64,000 nt of DNA, taken from Arthrobacter agilis. Its GTDB lineage: Bacteria; Actinomycetota; Actinomycetes; Actinomycetales; Micrococcaceae. Below the pieces are notes generated by a model. That model saw only the letters and a list, made by a program, of their open reading frames with translations. It made no database searches and was not told the origin of the DNA. The stretch spans positions 3,720,001-3,784,000 of the forward strand of contig NZ_JAUSXO010000001.1 of the NCBI RefSeq assembly GCF_030816075.1. Reading direction: 5' to 3'. Shown here piece after piece: positions 1 through 9,067 of this stretch. The first letter of the stretch is position 1. Each line of letters opens with the position of its first letter. The position numbers and the translations under genes are program-made.

Positions 1-598
1 CCTCGGCGCTCCCGTCGGCTTTCACGCCGTCGAGGTACAGGCCCGTGACGGGGTCGTACAGACGCGACCGGAGCCAGTCCAGCAGCTCCTGGGCCCGGGC
101 GGTGTCCCCGGCCCGGGCGAAGAAGAGTGCGGCGGGCGCGGTGCTGGGGGTGTTCTTGTAGTCGCGGGTGGTGTTCCAGTAGACACCACCGCCCAGGTCC
201 GGTGTGTGCGCGGATGCCAGGGCTCCTCCGAGGACGCGCGCACGGCGCCTGAGCCGCCGTCGTCCCTCCACCGCGCCGAGGCGCTGGAGGGCCAGGGCCA
301 GCCAGGCCATGTCGTCGTAGTAGGCGTTGCGCCACCGGCCGCCGTTGCGCAGCCAGATGCCGCGGGCCAGTTTCCGCGCCTCGCCCAGGCCATCACCGAG
401 GGGATCGCGCAGATGCTCGTCCAGGAGGCAGTCGAGGTAGTGCGCCTGCCACCAGTAGTGCCAGTGGCTCCTCGGGTCGGTCGGGGGCGGGAAGGCGATG
501 GCGCCGAGTCTCGTCCCGGGGACACGCAGGCTCCGGCGGGCGTAGAGACGCCGGACGCTGCTGGCGGCGAGGGAGGCGGCGTCGTCAGGGATGGGCAT
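1..598 (-). CDS. Glycoside hydrolase family 76 protein (partial, C-terminus outside window)
   Basis: About 199 codons are present and the 3' part runs off the left edge. The protein reads as an all-alpha (alpha/alpha)6 glycosidase. It carries YYDDMAWLALAL at about residues 85-96, the aspartate-pair signature of GH76 endo-alpha-1,6-mannanases, then a GGVYWNTTRDYKNTPS segment typical of the family. GH76 enzymes hydrolyse alpha-1,6-mannan; no signal peptide is visible, so a cytoplasmic role or a non-mannan substrate is possible. The ATG at 598 follows an in-frame TAG four codons upstream. A TAGGGT -10-like box sits exactly 6 bases before it with no Shine-Dalgarno, so the mRNA is probably leaderless. 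It is divergent from the SDR operon and may share the 631-651 inverted repeat. Confidence 0.85.
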   Translation of the reverse strand, partial: MPIPDDAASLAASSVRRLYARRSLRVPGTRLGAIAFPPPTDPRSHWHYWWQAHYLDCLLDEHLRDPLGDGLGEARKLARGIWLRNGGRWRNAYYDDMAWLALALQRLGAVEGRRRLRRRARVLGGALASAHTPDLGGGVYWNTTRDYKNTPSTAPAALFFARAGDTARAQELLDWLRSRLYDPVTGLYLDGVKADGSAE

Positions 599-630
599 GT
601 GACCACCCTAGCCACGCCCGGTACCCTGAA

Positions 631-651
631 GATTGCGCAGGATGCGCAATC
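631..651. promoter_or_regulatory. Perfect inverted repeat, candidate repressor operator
   Basis: The arm GATTGCGCA (631-639) is followed by a 3-base spacer and its exact reverse complement (643-651). A further TGCGCA half-site lies at about 666-671. The repeat lies between the divergent GH76 and SDR genes, upstream of a possible -10 (TACGCT, 688-693). The size and symmetry suit a dimeric helix-turn-helix regulator. The regulator itself is not in the window. Confidence 0.55.
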
Positions 652-743
652 GGACCCCCGCCGGGTGCGCAGTGAACCACGTCACAGTACGCTGAGCGCG
701 GGGACGGACCAACGGCGGTCCTCCCGTCGTGGAAGGACCAGGC

Positions 744-1529
744 ATGGATAGCAGGGGAGCGGTAGCGCTCGTGACAGGCGGTGCCTCGGGACTCGGACTC
801 GCTACCGCCCGGAGGCTGTTCGACGACGGGGCCTCGGTGGTGCTCGTCGATCTCCCGCAGTCCGCCGGTGCGGATGCCGCGGCCGACCTCGACCCCTCCG
901 GCGCCCGCGTGCGGTTCGTCGCCGCCGACGTCGCCGATCCGGCCCAGGTGCAGGCTGCGGTCTCTGCCGCCTCGGAGCTCGGCGCGCTGCGGATCGTCGT
1001 CAACTGCGCCGGTATCGCCACGCCGGGCAAGGTCCTCGGACGGAACGGCGTCCTGCCCCTCGAGGAGTTCGCCCGCGTCATCAACGTGAACCTGGTGGGT
1101 ACGTTCAACGTCATCCGGCTCGCCGCGGAGGCCATGGCCGCCACCCCTCCGGTGACCGGCCTCGGCGGTTCCGACGAGCGCGGCGTCATCATCAACACCG
1201 CGTCCGTCGCCGCCTTCGACGGGCAGATCGGGCAGCCGGCCTACTCGGCCTCCAAGGGCGGCGTCGCCGCCATGACCCTCCCCATCGCCCGCGAGCTCGC
1301 CCGGTCCCTGATCCGCGTGGTCACGATCGCCCCGGGGATCTTCGAGACGCCCATGATGGCCGGCCTGCCGCAGGAGGCCCAGGACTCCCTCGGCGCCCAG
1401 GTCCCGCACCCCTCACGTCTCGGCAAGCCCGTCGAGTACGCGGCGCTCGCCGCGCACATCGTCGAGAACCAGATGCTCAACGGCGAGACGATCCGCCTCG
1501 ACGGCGCCATCCGCATGGCGCCGAAGTAG
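744..1529 (+). CDS. SDR-family 3-hydroxyacyl-CoA dehydrogenase-like oxidoreductase
   Basis: 261 residues, a classical short-chain dehydrogenase with a Rossmann fold. The NAD-binding TGGASGLG is at residues 11-18, NCAGI near residue 93, and the catalytic YSASK at 167-171. The sequence resembles HSD17B10-type 3-hydroxyacyl-CoA or 2-methyl-3-hydroxybutyryl-CoA dehydrogenases, which oxidise a beta-hydroxyacyl-CoA with NAD+. The next gene, 39 bases downstream on the same strand, is an acyl-CoA dehydrogenase, so the two probably act in one beta-oxidation or branched-chain amino-acid degradation route. The ATG at 744 was chosen over the in-frame GTG at 729 because GGAAGGA (731-737) is correctly spaced for it. 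Exact substrate is inferred. Confidence 0.88.
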   Translation: MDSRGAVALVTGGASGLGLATARRLFDDGASVVLVDLPQSAGADAAADLDPSGARVRFVAADVADPAQVQAAVSAASELGALRIVVNCAGIATPGKVLGRNGVLPLEEFARVINVNLVGTFNVIRLAAEAMAATPPVTGLGGSDERGVIINTASVAAFDGQIGQPAYSASKGGVAAMTLPIARELARSLIRVVTIAPGIFETPMMAGLPQEAQDSLGAQVPHPSRLGKPVEYAALAAHIVENQMLNGETIRLDGAIRMAPK

Positions 1530-1568
1530 AGCACGCCCCGGTCTCAGTTCGATCGAAAGGACGGCTCG

Positions 1569-2732
1569 ATGGAGAGCCAACTGCCCACCGCCGATTTCCT
1601 CGGCTTCGAATCCCTCCTCTCCACCCACGAGCGGGAGAAACTCCAGGACGTCCGGGACTTCCTCGCGAAGGAGGTCTCTCCGCGTGCCGTCGAATGGTGG
1701 AACCGCGCCGAGTTCCCCCACGAGCTGCTGCCGAAACTCGCCGGGCTGAACCTCAGCACCCCCGTGCAGCAGGGCTACAGCCACCTGTTCAGCGGCATGG
1801 TGATCGCCGAGCTGACCCGGGCCGACACCTCGATCGCGACGTTCTTCATGGTCCACCACGACCTCTTCGTCGAGGCCCTCCACACCTTCGGCAGCGAGGA
1901 GCAGAAGGCACGACTGCTGCAGGACGCCATGGACCTGCGGATCACCGGGGCCTTCGCGCTCACGGAGCCGCTGCACGGGTCCGACGTCGCCGGCGGCATG
2001 GCCACCACCGCCACGCGGGACGGCGACACCTGGGTCATCAACGGCGCGAAGCGGTGGATCGGCAACGGGACCTTCTGCGACTACATGCTCCTCTGGGCGC
2101 GGGACACGGCGACCGGGGGAGTGCGCGGCTTCATCCTCGACGCGACACTGCCCGGCGTGACCCGCACCGCCATCGGGAACAAGACGGCGCTGCGGACGGT
2201 GCAGAACGCCGACATCCTCCTCACGGATGTGCGCGTCCCGGAGGCCGACCGCTTCGCCGGGATCGAGTCCTTCGACGACACCCGGCAGCTCCTGCTCGGC
2301 TCCCGCATCCTCGTGGGCTGGCAGGCCGTCGGCCAGCAGCTGGCCGCGTTCGACGTCGCCCGCCAGTACGCCGTGGAGCGCCGGCAGTTCGGCCGGCCGA
2401 TCGCCGGCTTCCAGCTCGTCCAGGACCAGCTCGTCACCATGATGGGCAACACGACGGCGAGCCTCGCGGTGATGGCGCGGGTCGCCCAGCTGCAGGAGCA
2501 GGGCGTGTCCGACATGCCCCAGGCCGCGTTCGCGAAGTCCTTCACCACCGCACGCATGCGGGAAACCGTGGCCCTCGGGCGGGGCATCCTCGGCGGGAAC
2601 GGGATCGTGACGGACTTCTGCATGGCGAAGATCTTCGCCGACGCGGAGGCGGTCTACACCTACGAGGGGTCCTACGAGATCAACAGCCTCATCGTGGGCC
2701 GGGCGCTGACCGGCATCTCCGCGTTCGCCTGA
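1569..2732 (+). CDS. Acyl-CoA dehydrogenase (glutaryl-CoA dehydrogenase-like)
   Basis: 387 residues, normal length for the flavin-dependent ACAD family, which introduces the alpha,beta double bond in acyl-CoA thioesters. FAD/substrate-binding stretches include ALTEPLHGSDVAGG and WVINGAKRWIGN in the first half. RQFGRPIAGFQLVQ and the C-terminal YEGSYEINSLIVGRALTG follow, with the catalytic-base glutamate at about residue 366. This pattern is closest to glutaryl-CoA dehydrogenase and plant ACX4-like enzymes rather than to short-chain butyryl-CoA dehydrogenases. The start follows a GAAAGGA-type Shine-Dalgarno (about 1555-1561). It forms a two-gene operon with the SDR upstream. Substrate chain length cannot be told from sequence. 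Confidence 0.9.
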   Translation: MESQLPTADFLGFESLLSTHEREKLQDVRDFLAKEVSPRAVEWWNRAEFPHELLPKLAGLNLSTPVQQGYSHLFSGMVIAELTRADTSIATFFMVHHDLFVEALHTFGSEEQKARLLQDAMDLRITGAFALTEPLHGSDVAGGMATTATRDGDTWVINGAKRWIGNGTFCDYMLLWARDTATGGVRGFILDATLPGVTRTAIGNKTALRTVQNADILLTDVRVPEADRFAGIESFDDTRQLLLGSRILVGWQAVGQQLAAFDVARQYAVERRQFGRPIAGFQLVQDQLVTMMGNTTASLAVMARVAQLQEQGVSDMPQAAFAKSFTTARMRETVALGRGILGGNGIVTDFCMAKIFADAEAVYTYEGSYEINSLIVGRALTGISAFA

Positions 2733-2781
2733 TCCGGCCTCCATCGTGCTCGCCGGCCGGGGTGTGTGCCGGTGGGTCGGA

Positions 2782-2876
2782 GCGCCCGTCGTTCCTGGTT
2801 CCTGGCCACCACGGGCGCGTCGGACGACGACACGCCGCACCTCGGGTGTGCTGCAGGCAGAACCCGGGAACGACGG
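2782..2876. terminator. Hairpin region with two competing stems after the acyl-CoA dehydrogenase
   Basis: GCGCCCGT (2782-2789) pairs perfectly with ACGGGCGC (2811-2818). CCGTCGTTCC (2786-2795) pairs perfectly with GGAACGACGG (2867-2876). The two stems share bases and cannot form together. There is no U-tract. It probably acts as a transcript end for the operon, but could also be an RNA switch. The rest of the roughly 300-base gap up to ppc shows no other gene. Confidence 0.35.
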
Positions 2877-2954
2877 CGGGTGGGCAGCCCGATCGGGACC
2901 GTGGTACCCGGCGGCTGCTTCACATGACGGACGGGGTGAGGCGCCCGCCACATT

Positions 2955-2992
2955 ACTGGGTAGTATCCCAACAGCAATCCGTCGTATCCAGT
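2955..2992 (+). promoter_or_regulatory. Inverted repeat in the ppc upstream region
   Basis: ACTGGGTA (2955-2962) and TATCCAGT (2985-2992) form an 8-base inverted repeat with one mismatch. They flank AT-richer sequence about 45-80 bases before the ppc start, where the promoter is expected. No convincing -35/-10 pair was found, so a regulator site is only a suggestion. Confidence 0.25.
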
Positions 2993-3033
2993 GCCGCATA
3001 CGCCCGTTTTCCATGCCCTGAAAGCAGGCCGTT

Positions 3034-5874
3034 GTGACAGTGCCCCTCGAAGTGTCCCCGCTGCAGCCCGCCGACCCGTTCGGCGGTGCCGCGGGTGACC
3101 TCAGTTCCGATCTCCGCGCCGACGTCCGGCGCGTGAGCACGCTGCTCGGTGAATCGCTCGTGCGCCAGCACGGCCAGGAGCTGCTCGACCTCGTGGAGAG
3201 GGTCCGCCTGCTCACCAAGCAGTCGAAGGAGTCCGGCAGCGGTGCCGACGCCGGCGAGCGGGCCGCCCTGACGGAACAGGTGCGGGAGCTGCTCGCCGCC
3301 CTCCCCATCGACCGGGCCACCGAGCTGGTGCGGGCCTTCGCCGCCTACTTCCACCTCGCCAACGCCGCCGAGCAGGTGCACCGCGTGCGCGGGCTCCGCA
3401 CGCGGCCCGAGGAGGACGGCTGGCTGGCGCACACGGTGTCGCGGATCGCGGCGGACGCCGGGCCCGAGGCGCTGGCGGACGTCGTGCAGGCCCTCGACGT
3501 CCGCCCGGTGTTCACGGCGCACCCCACCGAGGCCTCGCGCCGCTCCGTGCTGGACAAGCTACGCCGGCTCTCCGACATCCTCGCGGACACCACGGCCGAG
3601 GGCTCGCAGCAGCGGCGCCGCCAGGACCGGAGACTCGCCGAGGTGATCGACCTGATCTGGCAGACGGACGAGCTGCGCCAGGTGCGGCCCACGCCGATCG
3701 ACGAAGCCCGCAACGCCATCTACTACCTCGGCGACATCCTCACCACCTCCATGCCCGAGCTGCTCGAGGACCTCTCGGACCTCCTGGCCGAACACGGCGT
3801 CGCCCTGCCGGCCGAGGGGGCGCCGCTCAGGTTCGGCTCCTGGATCGGTGGTGACCGTGACGGCAACCCGAACGTCACCGCCGCCGTCACCCGCGAGATC
3901 CTGCAGATCCAGAACCAGCAGGCCGTCCGGATCGCCATCCACTTCCTCGACCGGCTGATCTCGTCGCTGTCCTCGTCGACGGCGATCGTCGCGGCGTCCG
4001 ATGAGCTGACCGCGTCCATCGAACGCGACCTCGAGAACCTGCCGCGGCTCGACAAGCGCGTCCTCGAACTCAACGCACAGGAGCCCTACCGGCTCAAGCT
4101 CACGTGCGTGAAGGCGAAGCTCCTCAACACCGCGACCCGGGTCCAGAACCAGACCGCGCACGAGCCCGGGCGCGACTACAACACGACAGCCCAGGTGCTC
4201 GCGGATCTCCGGCTCGTCGGCGATTCCCTCCGGCAGCACTCCGCGGGCCTCGCGGCGGACGGCGCGCTCGCCACCGCGTCACGGGTCATCTCCTCCGTCG
4301 GCCTGCACCTCGCGACCCTCGACGTCCGTGAACACGCGGACATGCACCACGACGTCGTCGCCCAGCTGGCCGACCGCCTCGGCGAGCTCGACAGGCCCTA
4401 CCTCGAGCTGGGCCGTGAGGACCGACGCCGGGCCCTGTCCCGTGAACTCGCATCGCGGCGCCCGCTCGCCACGGTGAACCCGCCGCTCGACGACGGCGCG
4501 AGGCGCACCTTCGACGTCTTCCGCGAGATCGCCTCGGCGCTGGAGACCTACGGCCCCGACGTCATCGAGACGTACATCGTGTCCATGACCCGCGGGGCGG
4601 ACGACGTCCTCGCGCCGGTGGTGCTGGCCCGTGAGGCGGGACTGGTCGACGTCGTCGGGGACGGCTCGGGAGGCCCGGACTCCGGCGCGTTCGCGAAGAT
4701 CGGCTTCGCGCCGCTCCTCGAGACGGTGGACGAACTCCGTGTCTCCGCCGAGATCGTGGACACCCTGCTCTCCGACCCGACGTACCGCGAGGTGGTGCGC
4801 CTGCGCGGGAACCTGCAGGAGGTCATGCTCGGCTACTCGGACTCCAACAAGGAATCCGGCGTCCTCACGAGCCTGTGGGAGATCCACAAGACGCAGCGCC
4901 GCCTGCGCGACGTCGCCGCGAAGCACGGCGTGCGCCTCCGGCTGTTCCACGGTCGCGGCGGATCCGTGGGCCGCGGTGGCGGGCCCACGTACGATGCCAT
5001 CCTCGCCCAGCCGAACGGCGTCCTCGAGGGGGAGATCAAGTTCACCGAGCAGGGTGAGGTGATCAGCGACAAGTACTCGCTGCCCGCCCTGGCCCGCGAG
5101 AACCTCGAGCTCTCCCTCGCCGCCGTCATGCAGGGATCCGCGCTGCACCGCACGCCCCGAACCTCCGACGACGACCGCGGGCGCTGGGCCGAAGTCATGG
5201 AGACGGTGTCCGACGCCGCGTTCACCCGCTACCGCTCCCTGATCGACCACGAGGACCTGCCCGCGTACTTCCTCGCCTCGACGCCGGTCGAGCAGCTCGG
5301 CTCGCTCAACATCGGCTCGCGGCCGTCCAAGCGTCCCGACTCGGGAAGCGGACTCGGTGGGCTCCGCGCGATCCCGTGGGTCTTCGGGTGGACGCAGTCG
5401 CGCCAGATCGTCCCGGGCTGGTTCGGCGTCGGGTCCGGGCTGCGGGCCGCACGGGAGGCGGGCCACGGGGCGTTACTCACGGACATGCTCGACCGCTGGC
5501 ACTTCTTCCGCACGGTCGTCTCGAACGTCGAGATGACGCTCGCCAAGACGGACCTCGAGATCGCAGCACACTACGTCGAGGCCCTGGTGCCGGGTGAGCT
5601 GCAGCACCTCTTCGGCGTGATCCGCGAGGAGTACCAGCTCACGCTGGCCGAGATCCGCTGGCTCACCGGCGAGCACGAACTGCTCGACAACCAGCCCGTG
5701 CTCAAGCGGTCCCTGGCCGTCCGCGACCAGTACCTCGACCCGATCTCCTACCTCCAGGTCGAACTGCTGCGCCGGGTACGTGCGGAATCCGACGGCGGTC
5801 CCGACGGGCAGCTCCAGCGGGCCATGCTGATCACCATCAACGGCGTCGCCGCGGGGATGCGCAACACGGGCTGA
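3034..5874 (+). CDS. ppc: Phosphoenolpyruvate carboxylase
   Basis: 946 residues, full length. The enzyme carboxylates PEP with bicarbonate to oxaloacetate, the main anaplerotic step. Signature motifs are in order: [10 protein letters not shown] with the catalytic His at about residue 163, [15 protein letters not shown] near 270-285, and [15 protein letters not shown] near 637-651 with His639. The C-terminus ends MRNTG as in the family. The GTG at 3034 is used, with an AAAGCAGG sequence upstream as a modest Shine-Dalgarno. It has its own intergenic region of 301 bases and appears monocistronic. The opposing enzyme, GTP-dependent PEP carboxykinase, is in the same window at 36.5 kb. Confidence 0.98.
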   Translation: MTVPLEVSPLQPADPFGGAAGDLSSDLRADVRRVSTLLGESLVRQHGQELLDLVERVRLLTKQSKESGSGADAGERAALTEQVRELLAALPIDRATELVRAFAAYFHLANAAEQVHRVRGLRTRPEEDGWLAHTVSRIAADAGPEALADVVQALDVRPVFTAHPTEASRRSVLDKLRRLSDILADTTAEGSQQRRRQDRRLAEVIDLIWQTDELRQVRPTPIDEARNAIYYLGDILTTSMPELLEDLSDLLAEHGVALPAEGAPLRFGSWIGGDRDGNPNVTAAVTREILQIQNQQAVRIAIHFLDRLISSLSSSTAIVAASDELTASIERDLENLPRLDKRVLELNAQEPYRLKLTCVKAKLLNTATRVQNQTAHEPGRDYNTTAQVLADLRLVGDSLRQHSAGLAADGALATASRVISSVGLHLATLDVREHADMHHDVVAQLADRLGELDRPYLELGREDRRRALSRELASRRPLATVNPPLDDGARRTFDVFREIASALETYGPDVIETYIVSMTRGADDVLAPVVLAREAGLVDVVGDGSGGPDSGAFAKIGFAPLLETVDELRVSAEIVDTLLSDPTYREVVRLRGNLQEVMLGYSDSNKESGVLTSLWEIHKTQRRLRDVAAKHGVRLRLFHGRGGSVGRGGGPTYDAILAQPNGVLEGEIKFTEQGEVISDKYSLPALARENLELSLAAVMQGSALHRTPRTSDDDRGRWAEVMETVSDAAFTRYRSLIDHEDLPAYFLASTPVEQLGSLNIGSRPSKRPDSGSGLGGLRAIPWVFGWTQSRQIVPGWFGVGSGLRAAREAGHGALLTDMLDRWHFFRTVVSNVEMTLAKTDLEIAAHYVEALVPGELQHLFGVIREEYQLTLAEIRWLTGEHELLDNQPVLKRSLAVRDQYLDPISYLQVELLRRVRAESDGGPDGQLQRAMLITINGVAAGMRNTG

Positions 5875-6000
5875 TCGGGGCCCGGCGCCGTCCTGGCCTC
5901 CGATCCGGGTGTGCCCCGCCGGAATACGGGCCGGACGGCATGGGTTGCCGCCTCTGGAAGCAGAACGGCGGCAGCCGGACCACCCCCGAGGAGGAGCACC

Positions 6001-6945
6001 ATGAAGGCAGTGTTTTACGAGCAGTACGGCGATCCGGGCGTCCTGCAGTACGGTGACCAGCCCGACCCGAAGGTGGGGCCGGATTCCGTGCTCGTCGACG
6101 TGCGCGCATCATCGGTCAATCCTGTGGACTGGAAGATCACCGCGGGCTACCTCGACGGCGCGCTGCCCACCCATTTCCCGGTGATCCCGGGCTGGGACGT
6201 GGCCGGCGTCGTCGTGCAGCCGGGCCCCTCCGTGACGGAGTTCGAGGCCGGCGACGAGGTCATCGGCTACGTCCGCATGGACACCGTGGGTCTCGGGACG
6301 TTCGCCGAGCAGGTGGCGGCTCCCGTGCGGACCCTGGCGCGGAAGCCTCGCAACGTGTCCTGGGCCGAGGCCGCCACGATGCCGCTCGCCGGGCTCACCG
6401 CCTATCAGGCCCTCCAGGCGGTCGGCGCCGGGGAGGGCGATACCGTGCTCGTGCACAACGGTGCAGGCGGCGTGGGCACCTACGCCATCCAGATCGCGAA
6501 GGCGTGGGGAGCCCGCGTGCTGGCCACGGCGTCGGAGAAGAACCACGACTTCCTGCGCTCCCTCGGCGCCGAGCCGCTGACGTACGGCGACGGCCTGGCG
6601 GAGCGTATCCGTGAGGCGGCGCCCGAGGGGCTCGACGCCGTCGTCGACTTCGTGGGCGGCGACGACAGGGTCGCGTCCCTGGAGCTCCTCAAGGACCAGG
6701 CGCGCGCGGCCTCCGTGGCCGACGCCGAGGCCAAGGACACGGGCGGCCGCTACATCTTCGTCCGGCCGAACCCCGCCGACCTCCTCGCGCTCACCGAGCT
6801 CGTCGAGGCGGGGAGCGTGAAGCCGGTCCTCGCGGAGACGTTCCCGCTGGAGCGCGCCGCCGACGCCTTCCGCAGCAGCATCGACGGTCACGTGCGCGGC
6901 AAGATCGCCGTCACGGTAGGCGGGCAGGGCGCCTCCGGGCACTGA
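6001..6945 (+). CDS. NADP-dependent medium-chain (quinone oxidoreductase-like) dehydrogenase
   Basis: 314 residues, MDR superfamily, zinc-free quinone reductase type. It has an N-terminal GroES-like domain (residues 1-120) with SSVNPVDWKI and VIPGWDVAG. The Rossmann domain carries VLVHNGAGGVGTYAIQIAKAWGARVLATAS at about 149-178. There is no cysteine/histidine zinc set. It probably reduces quinones or enals with NADPH. The ATG at 6001 is chosen because GAGGAGGAG lies 3-11 bases upstream; an in-frame ATG at 5911 has no such site. It is followed by a strong hairpin and a convergent gene, so it is transcribed alone. A paralogue lies at 52.6 kb. Confidence 0.88.
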   Translation: MKAVFYEQYGDPGVLQYGDQPDPKVGPDSVLVDVRASSVNPVDWKITAGYLDGALPTHFPVIPGWDVAGVVVQPGPSVTEFEAGDEVIGYVRMDTVGLGTFAEQVAAPVRTLARKPRNVSWAEAATMPLAGLTAYQALQAVGAGEGDTVLVHNGAGGVGTYAIQIAKAWGARVLATASEKNHDFLRSLGAEPLTYGDGLAERIREAAPEGLDAVVDFVGGDDRVASLELLKDQARAASVADAEAKDTGGRYIFVRPNPADLLALTELVEAGSVKPVLAETFPLERAADAFRSSIDGHVRGKIAVTVGGQGASGH

Positions 6946-6980
6946 CCGGCCGGACGTCCTCCGATCGACCCCGGTCGGCG

Positions 6981-7013
6981 CCGTGCGGTGGGGCCGGTAT
7001 CCCCACCGCACGG
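6981..7013. terminator. Bidirectional hairpin terminator
   Basis: A perfect 13-base-pair stem (6981-6993 with 7001-7013) closes a 7-base loop between the convergent quinone-reductase-like gene and the TspO-like gene. It has no long U-tract, as is common in high-GC actinobacteria. Confidence 0.75.
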
Positions 7014-7072
7014 GCCCGCAGGCGGGACGCGGCCGCCATGGGGACCCGCGGAGTCCGTGGGGACAGACGCCC

Positions 7073-8416
7073 CTAGTAGCGCGAGTCCTCGTAGTCGTCC
7101 CCGGTGAGGTCGATCGGCTCCCGCTGGGCGTCCTCCTCGGCGCGCAGCCAGCGCCGGTAGGCGTGATCCACCCGGTGCCGGCGCGAGCCCGCGGTGATGA
7201 GCAGCAGGAAGATCGCCAGCGCGGCCACGAAGGCGACGATCAGCGCCGACGGCTGCCCGAGCGCCCGCTCGACGGCGATCCACAGCAGCCCCCAGGACGT
7301 GGCCGCGGCGACGGCGAGCCGTCCGCGGTCGGTCGAGCAGACCACGGCGGCGGTCATCAGGACCGCGATGATTCCGAGGTTGGCCCACGCCCTGCCGCCC
7401 CAGCCGAACAGGTCGACGTCGCCGGCCGTCAGGACCGCTGCGGCGTTCGCCGCCGCGGCCACCAGCACCCAGCCGAGATAGAGCCCTATCGGCGTGTCGA
7501 CGACAGCGCCCTCGAGCCGCGTCTCGCTCGGATGGTCGTTCAGGGTCCGGACGGCCGCGAGGAGGGTGAAGAAGAGGAGCATGATCACCACGAGGCTCAG
7601 CGCCAGCAGGCCCGCCTGGGCGGTGAGGATCCACGCGAGGTTCAGGAGCATCGAGGCGGCGACGATCCAGCCCAGGCGCCGCTGGCGCCCGGTCCGCCTC
7701 TGCGACGGCAGCCACTGGAACACCGTGTAGGCCACGAGCCCCGCATAGATGACGCTCCAGATGGAGAAGGCGGACGACGACGGCGCGAGCAGCGTCGCGT
7801 CCGGAGCGAACAGGCCGCCCGCGGCGTCCCTGATCGACGGACCGCCGAAGGCGCCGACGCCCGCCGCCGAGCCGAGGACGCAGGCCAGGGCGCAGGCCGT
7901 GACGACGACCTGCCGCACGACGTCCCGATCCCAGGTACCGGCATGGCGCACAGCCGTACTGCTGCCGCGGCGCGCCGCCCGGTAGGTCGCGTCCGCGGCG
8001 GTCCTCGCCTTGCCTGCGACGACCCTGGCCGACTCGGAGGCCCGTTCCGAGACGACCCTCGCCGAACCGACAGCCCGTTCCGAGACGACCCTCGCCGAGC
8101 CCGCGGCCCGTTCCGAGGCGATCCGTAGCCGGTCCGGGGACCCCGAACCGTCGCCGGAACCGTCCGATCCCCGCACGGCTGCGTGTGAGGGCGTCACCTG
8201 TCGTGGCTGGGCAGGAGCTGCCTCCGACGCCGGACGCGCCCGGTCGGGGCCGTCGTCGTCGGCCACGGCCACGGCGCGCGGCTGGGCGGCTCGAAGGCGT
8301 TCGAGGACGCTCGCCGTGTCGGAGGGCGGCCCCGCCGCCGGTGTGCTGTGGTCGATCGTCGGCGGCCGGACGGGTTTGTCAGGGAGCCGGGGTCCCGGGG
8401 TCTTCGGGGTGCTCAT
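7073..8416 (-). CDS. TspO/MBR-like (tryptophan-rich sensory) membrane protein with repetitive N-terminal extension
   Basis: 447 residues. The C-terminal part (about 165-400) has multiple membrane helices. It carries SAFSIWSVIYAGLVAYTVFQWLP and LNLAWIL segments that resemble divergent actinobacterial tryptophan-rich sensory proteins. The first 150 residues are hydrophilic. They hold about four 11-residue repeats of the type SERAxGSARVV, encoded by 33-base repeats at about 8008-8139. The tail after the last helix is short and charged. The start at 8416 has GGAAGG upstream and overlaps the end of the dedA-like gene by 38 bases, so the two are probably co-transcribed. Ligand and function are not known; the TspO assignment rests on weak similarity. 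Confidence 0.7.
   Translation of the reverse strand: MSTPKTPGPRLPDKPVRPPTIDHSTPAAGPPSDTASVLERLRAAQPRAVAVADDDGPDRARPASEAAPAQPRQVTPSHAAVRGSDGSGDGSGSPDRLRIASERAAGSARVVSERAVGSARVVSERASESARVVAGKARTAADATYRAARRGSSTAVRHAGTWDRDVVRQVVVTACALACVLGSAAGVGAFGGPSIRDAAGGLFAPDATLLAPSSSAFSIWSVIYAGLVAYTVFQWLPSQRRTGRQRRLGWIVAASMLLNLAWILTAQAGLLALSLVVIMLLFFTLLAAVRTLNDHPSETRLEGAVVDTPIGLYLGWVLVAAAANAAAVLTAGDVDLFGWGGRAWANLGIIAVLMTAAVVCSTDRGRLAVAAATSWGLLWIAVERALGQPSALIVAFVAALAIFLLLITAGSRRHRVDHAYRRWLRAEEDAQREPIDLTGDDYEDSRY
8008..8139. repeat. 33-base in-frame tandem repeats (four units)
   Basis: The unit begins CCCGTTCCGAGACGACCCTC. It is near-identical at 8041 and 8074, diverged at 8107, and degenerate at 8008. The 33-base period encodes an 11-residue alanine/arginine/serine repeat in the TspO-like protein, and is likely to vary in copy number. 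Confidence 0.8.
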
Positions 8417-9014
8417 GCGCTTTGGTGGCCTTCCGGTGTTTCTTCACAGCGAGGGTTGCCGCGGTGATGGCTCCCACCAGCGTACCGACCGCCATTCCGA
8501 GCAGGGCGCTGACGCCGGTGGGCAGGCCGGTGGAGGCTCCCGCGACGAAGCCGAGGCCGATGAGCCATGCGGTCCACAGCACGCCTCCGGCCGCCGCCGC
8601 GAGCATGAACGGGCGGAACGGGAGCTCCGCGATGCCCGCGGCGGCCACACTCGCGGTGCGCCCGCCGGGGAGGAAACGGACGGCGACGACGGCGGCGTAC
8701 GTGGGCGAGGTGCCGGCCTTCTCGATGGCGCTGCGCAGCCCCCGGTGGATGGAGCGACCCCACCGGAAGCGGTCGAGGAAGTGGGTGAGCCGCCGCCGGA
8801 ACAGGAGGAAGATCGCGACGTCGCCGAGCCAGCTCCCGGCGAACGTGGTGACGACGGCGAAGGGGAGGAGGAGCCGGCTGTGGGCGGACATGGTCCCGGC
8901 GCCGATCACGAGGAGTTCCGAGGGCACGACGGGAAGCACGACGTCGACGAAGATCACCGCGAACATGACGAGGAGGTAGAGCGGTGCTGGGATGTCCGTA
9001 CCGGGCAGTTCCAC
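8379..9014 (-). CDS. DedA-family (VTT domain) membrane protein
   Basis: 211 residues with about five hydrophobic segments. The DedA/SNARE-associated signature shows as LPVVPSELLVIGAG near the N-terminus, then GSWLGDVAIFLLFRR and the glycine-rich VAVRFLPGGRTASVAAAG stretch. DedA proteins sit in the inner membrane and are thought to flip undecaprenyl phosphate or phospholipids. The GTG start at 9014 is supported by a TAGATT -10-like box exactly 6 bases upstream and no Shine-Dalgarno, suggesting a leaderless message. The charged tail is rich in lysine and proline. It overlaps the downstream TspO-like gene. Confidence 0.85.
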   Translation of the reverse strand: MELPGTDIPAPLYLLVMFAVIFVDVVLPVVPSELLVIGAGTMSAHSRLLLPFAVVTTFAGSWLGDVAIFLLFRRRLTHFLDRFRWGRSIHRGLRSAIEKAGTSPTYAAVVAVRFLPGGRTASVAAAGIAELPFRPFMLAAAAGGVLWTAWLIGLGFVAGASTGLPTGVSALLGMAVGTLVGAITAATLAVKKHRKATKAHEHPEDPGTPAP

Positions 9015-9067
9015 CCTGCAAATCTACCGTCCGGGCCGCGCCTCCGGGCCGGACGGCAGGGAATGAT

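Noticed and set aside
1413-3320. Long open frame on the minus strand across the acyl-CoA dehydrogenase and ppc
   Set aside because: High-GC shadow frame. Its translation has no domain and it overlaps two clear genes.
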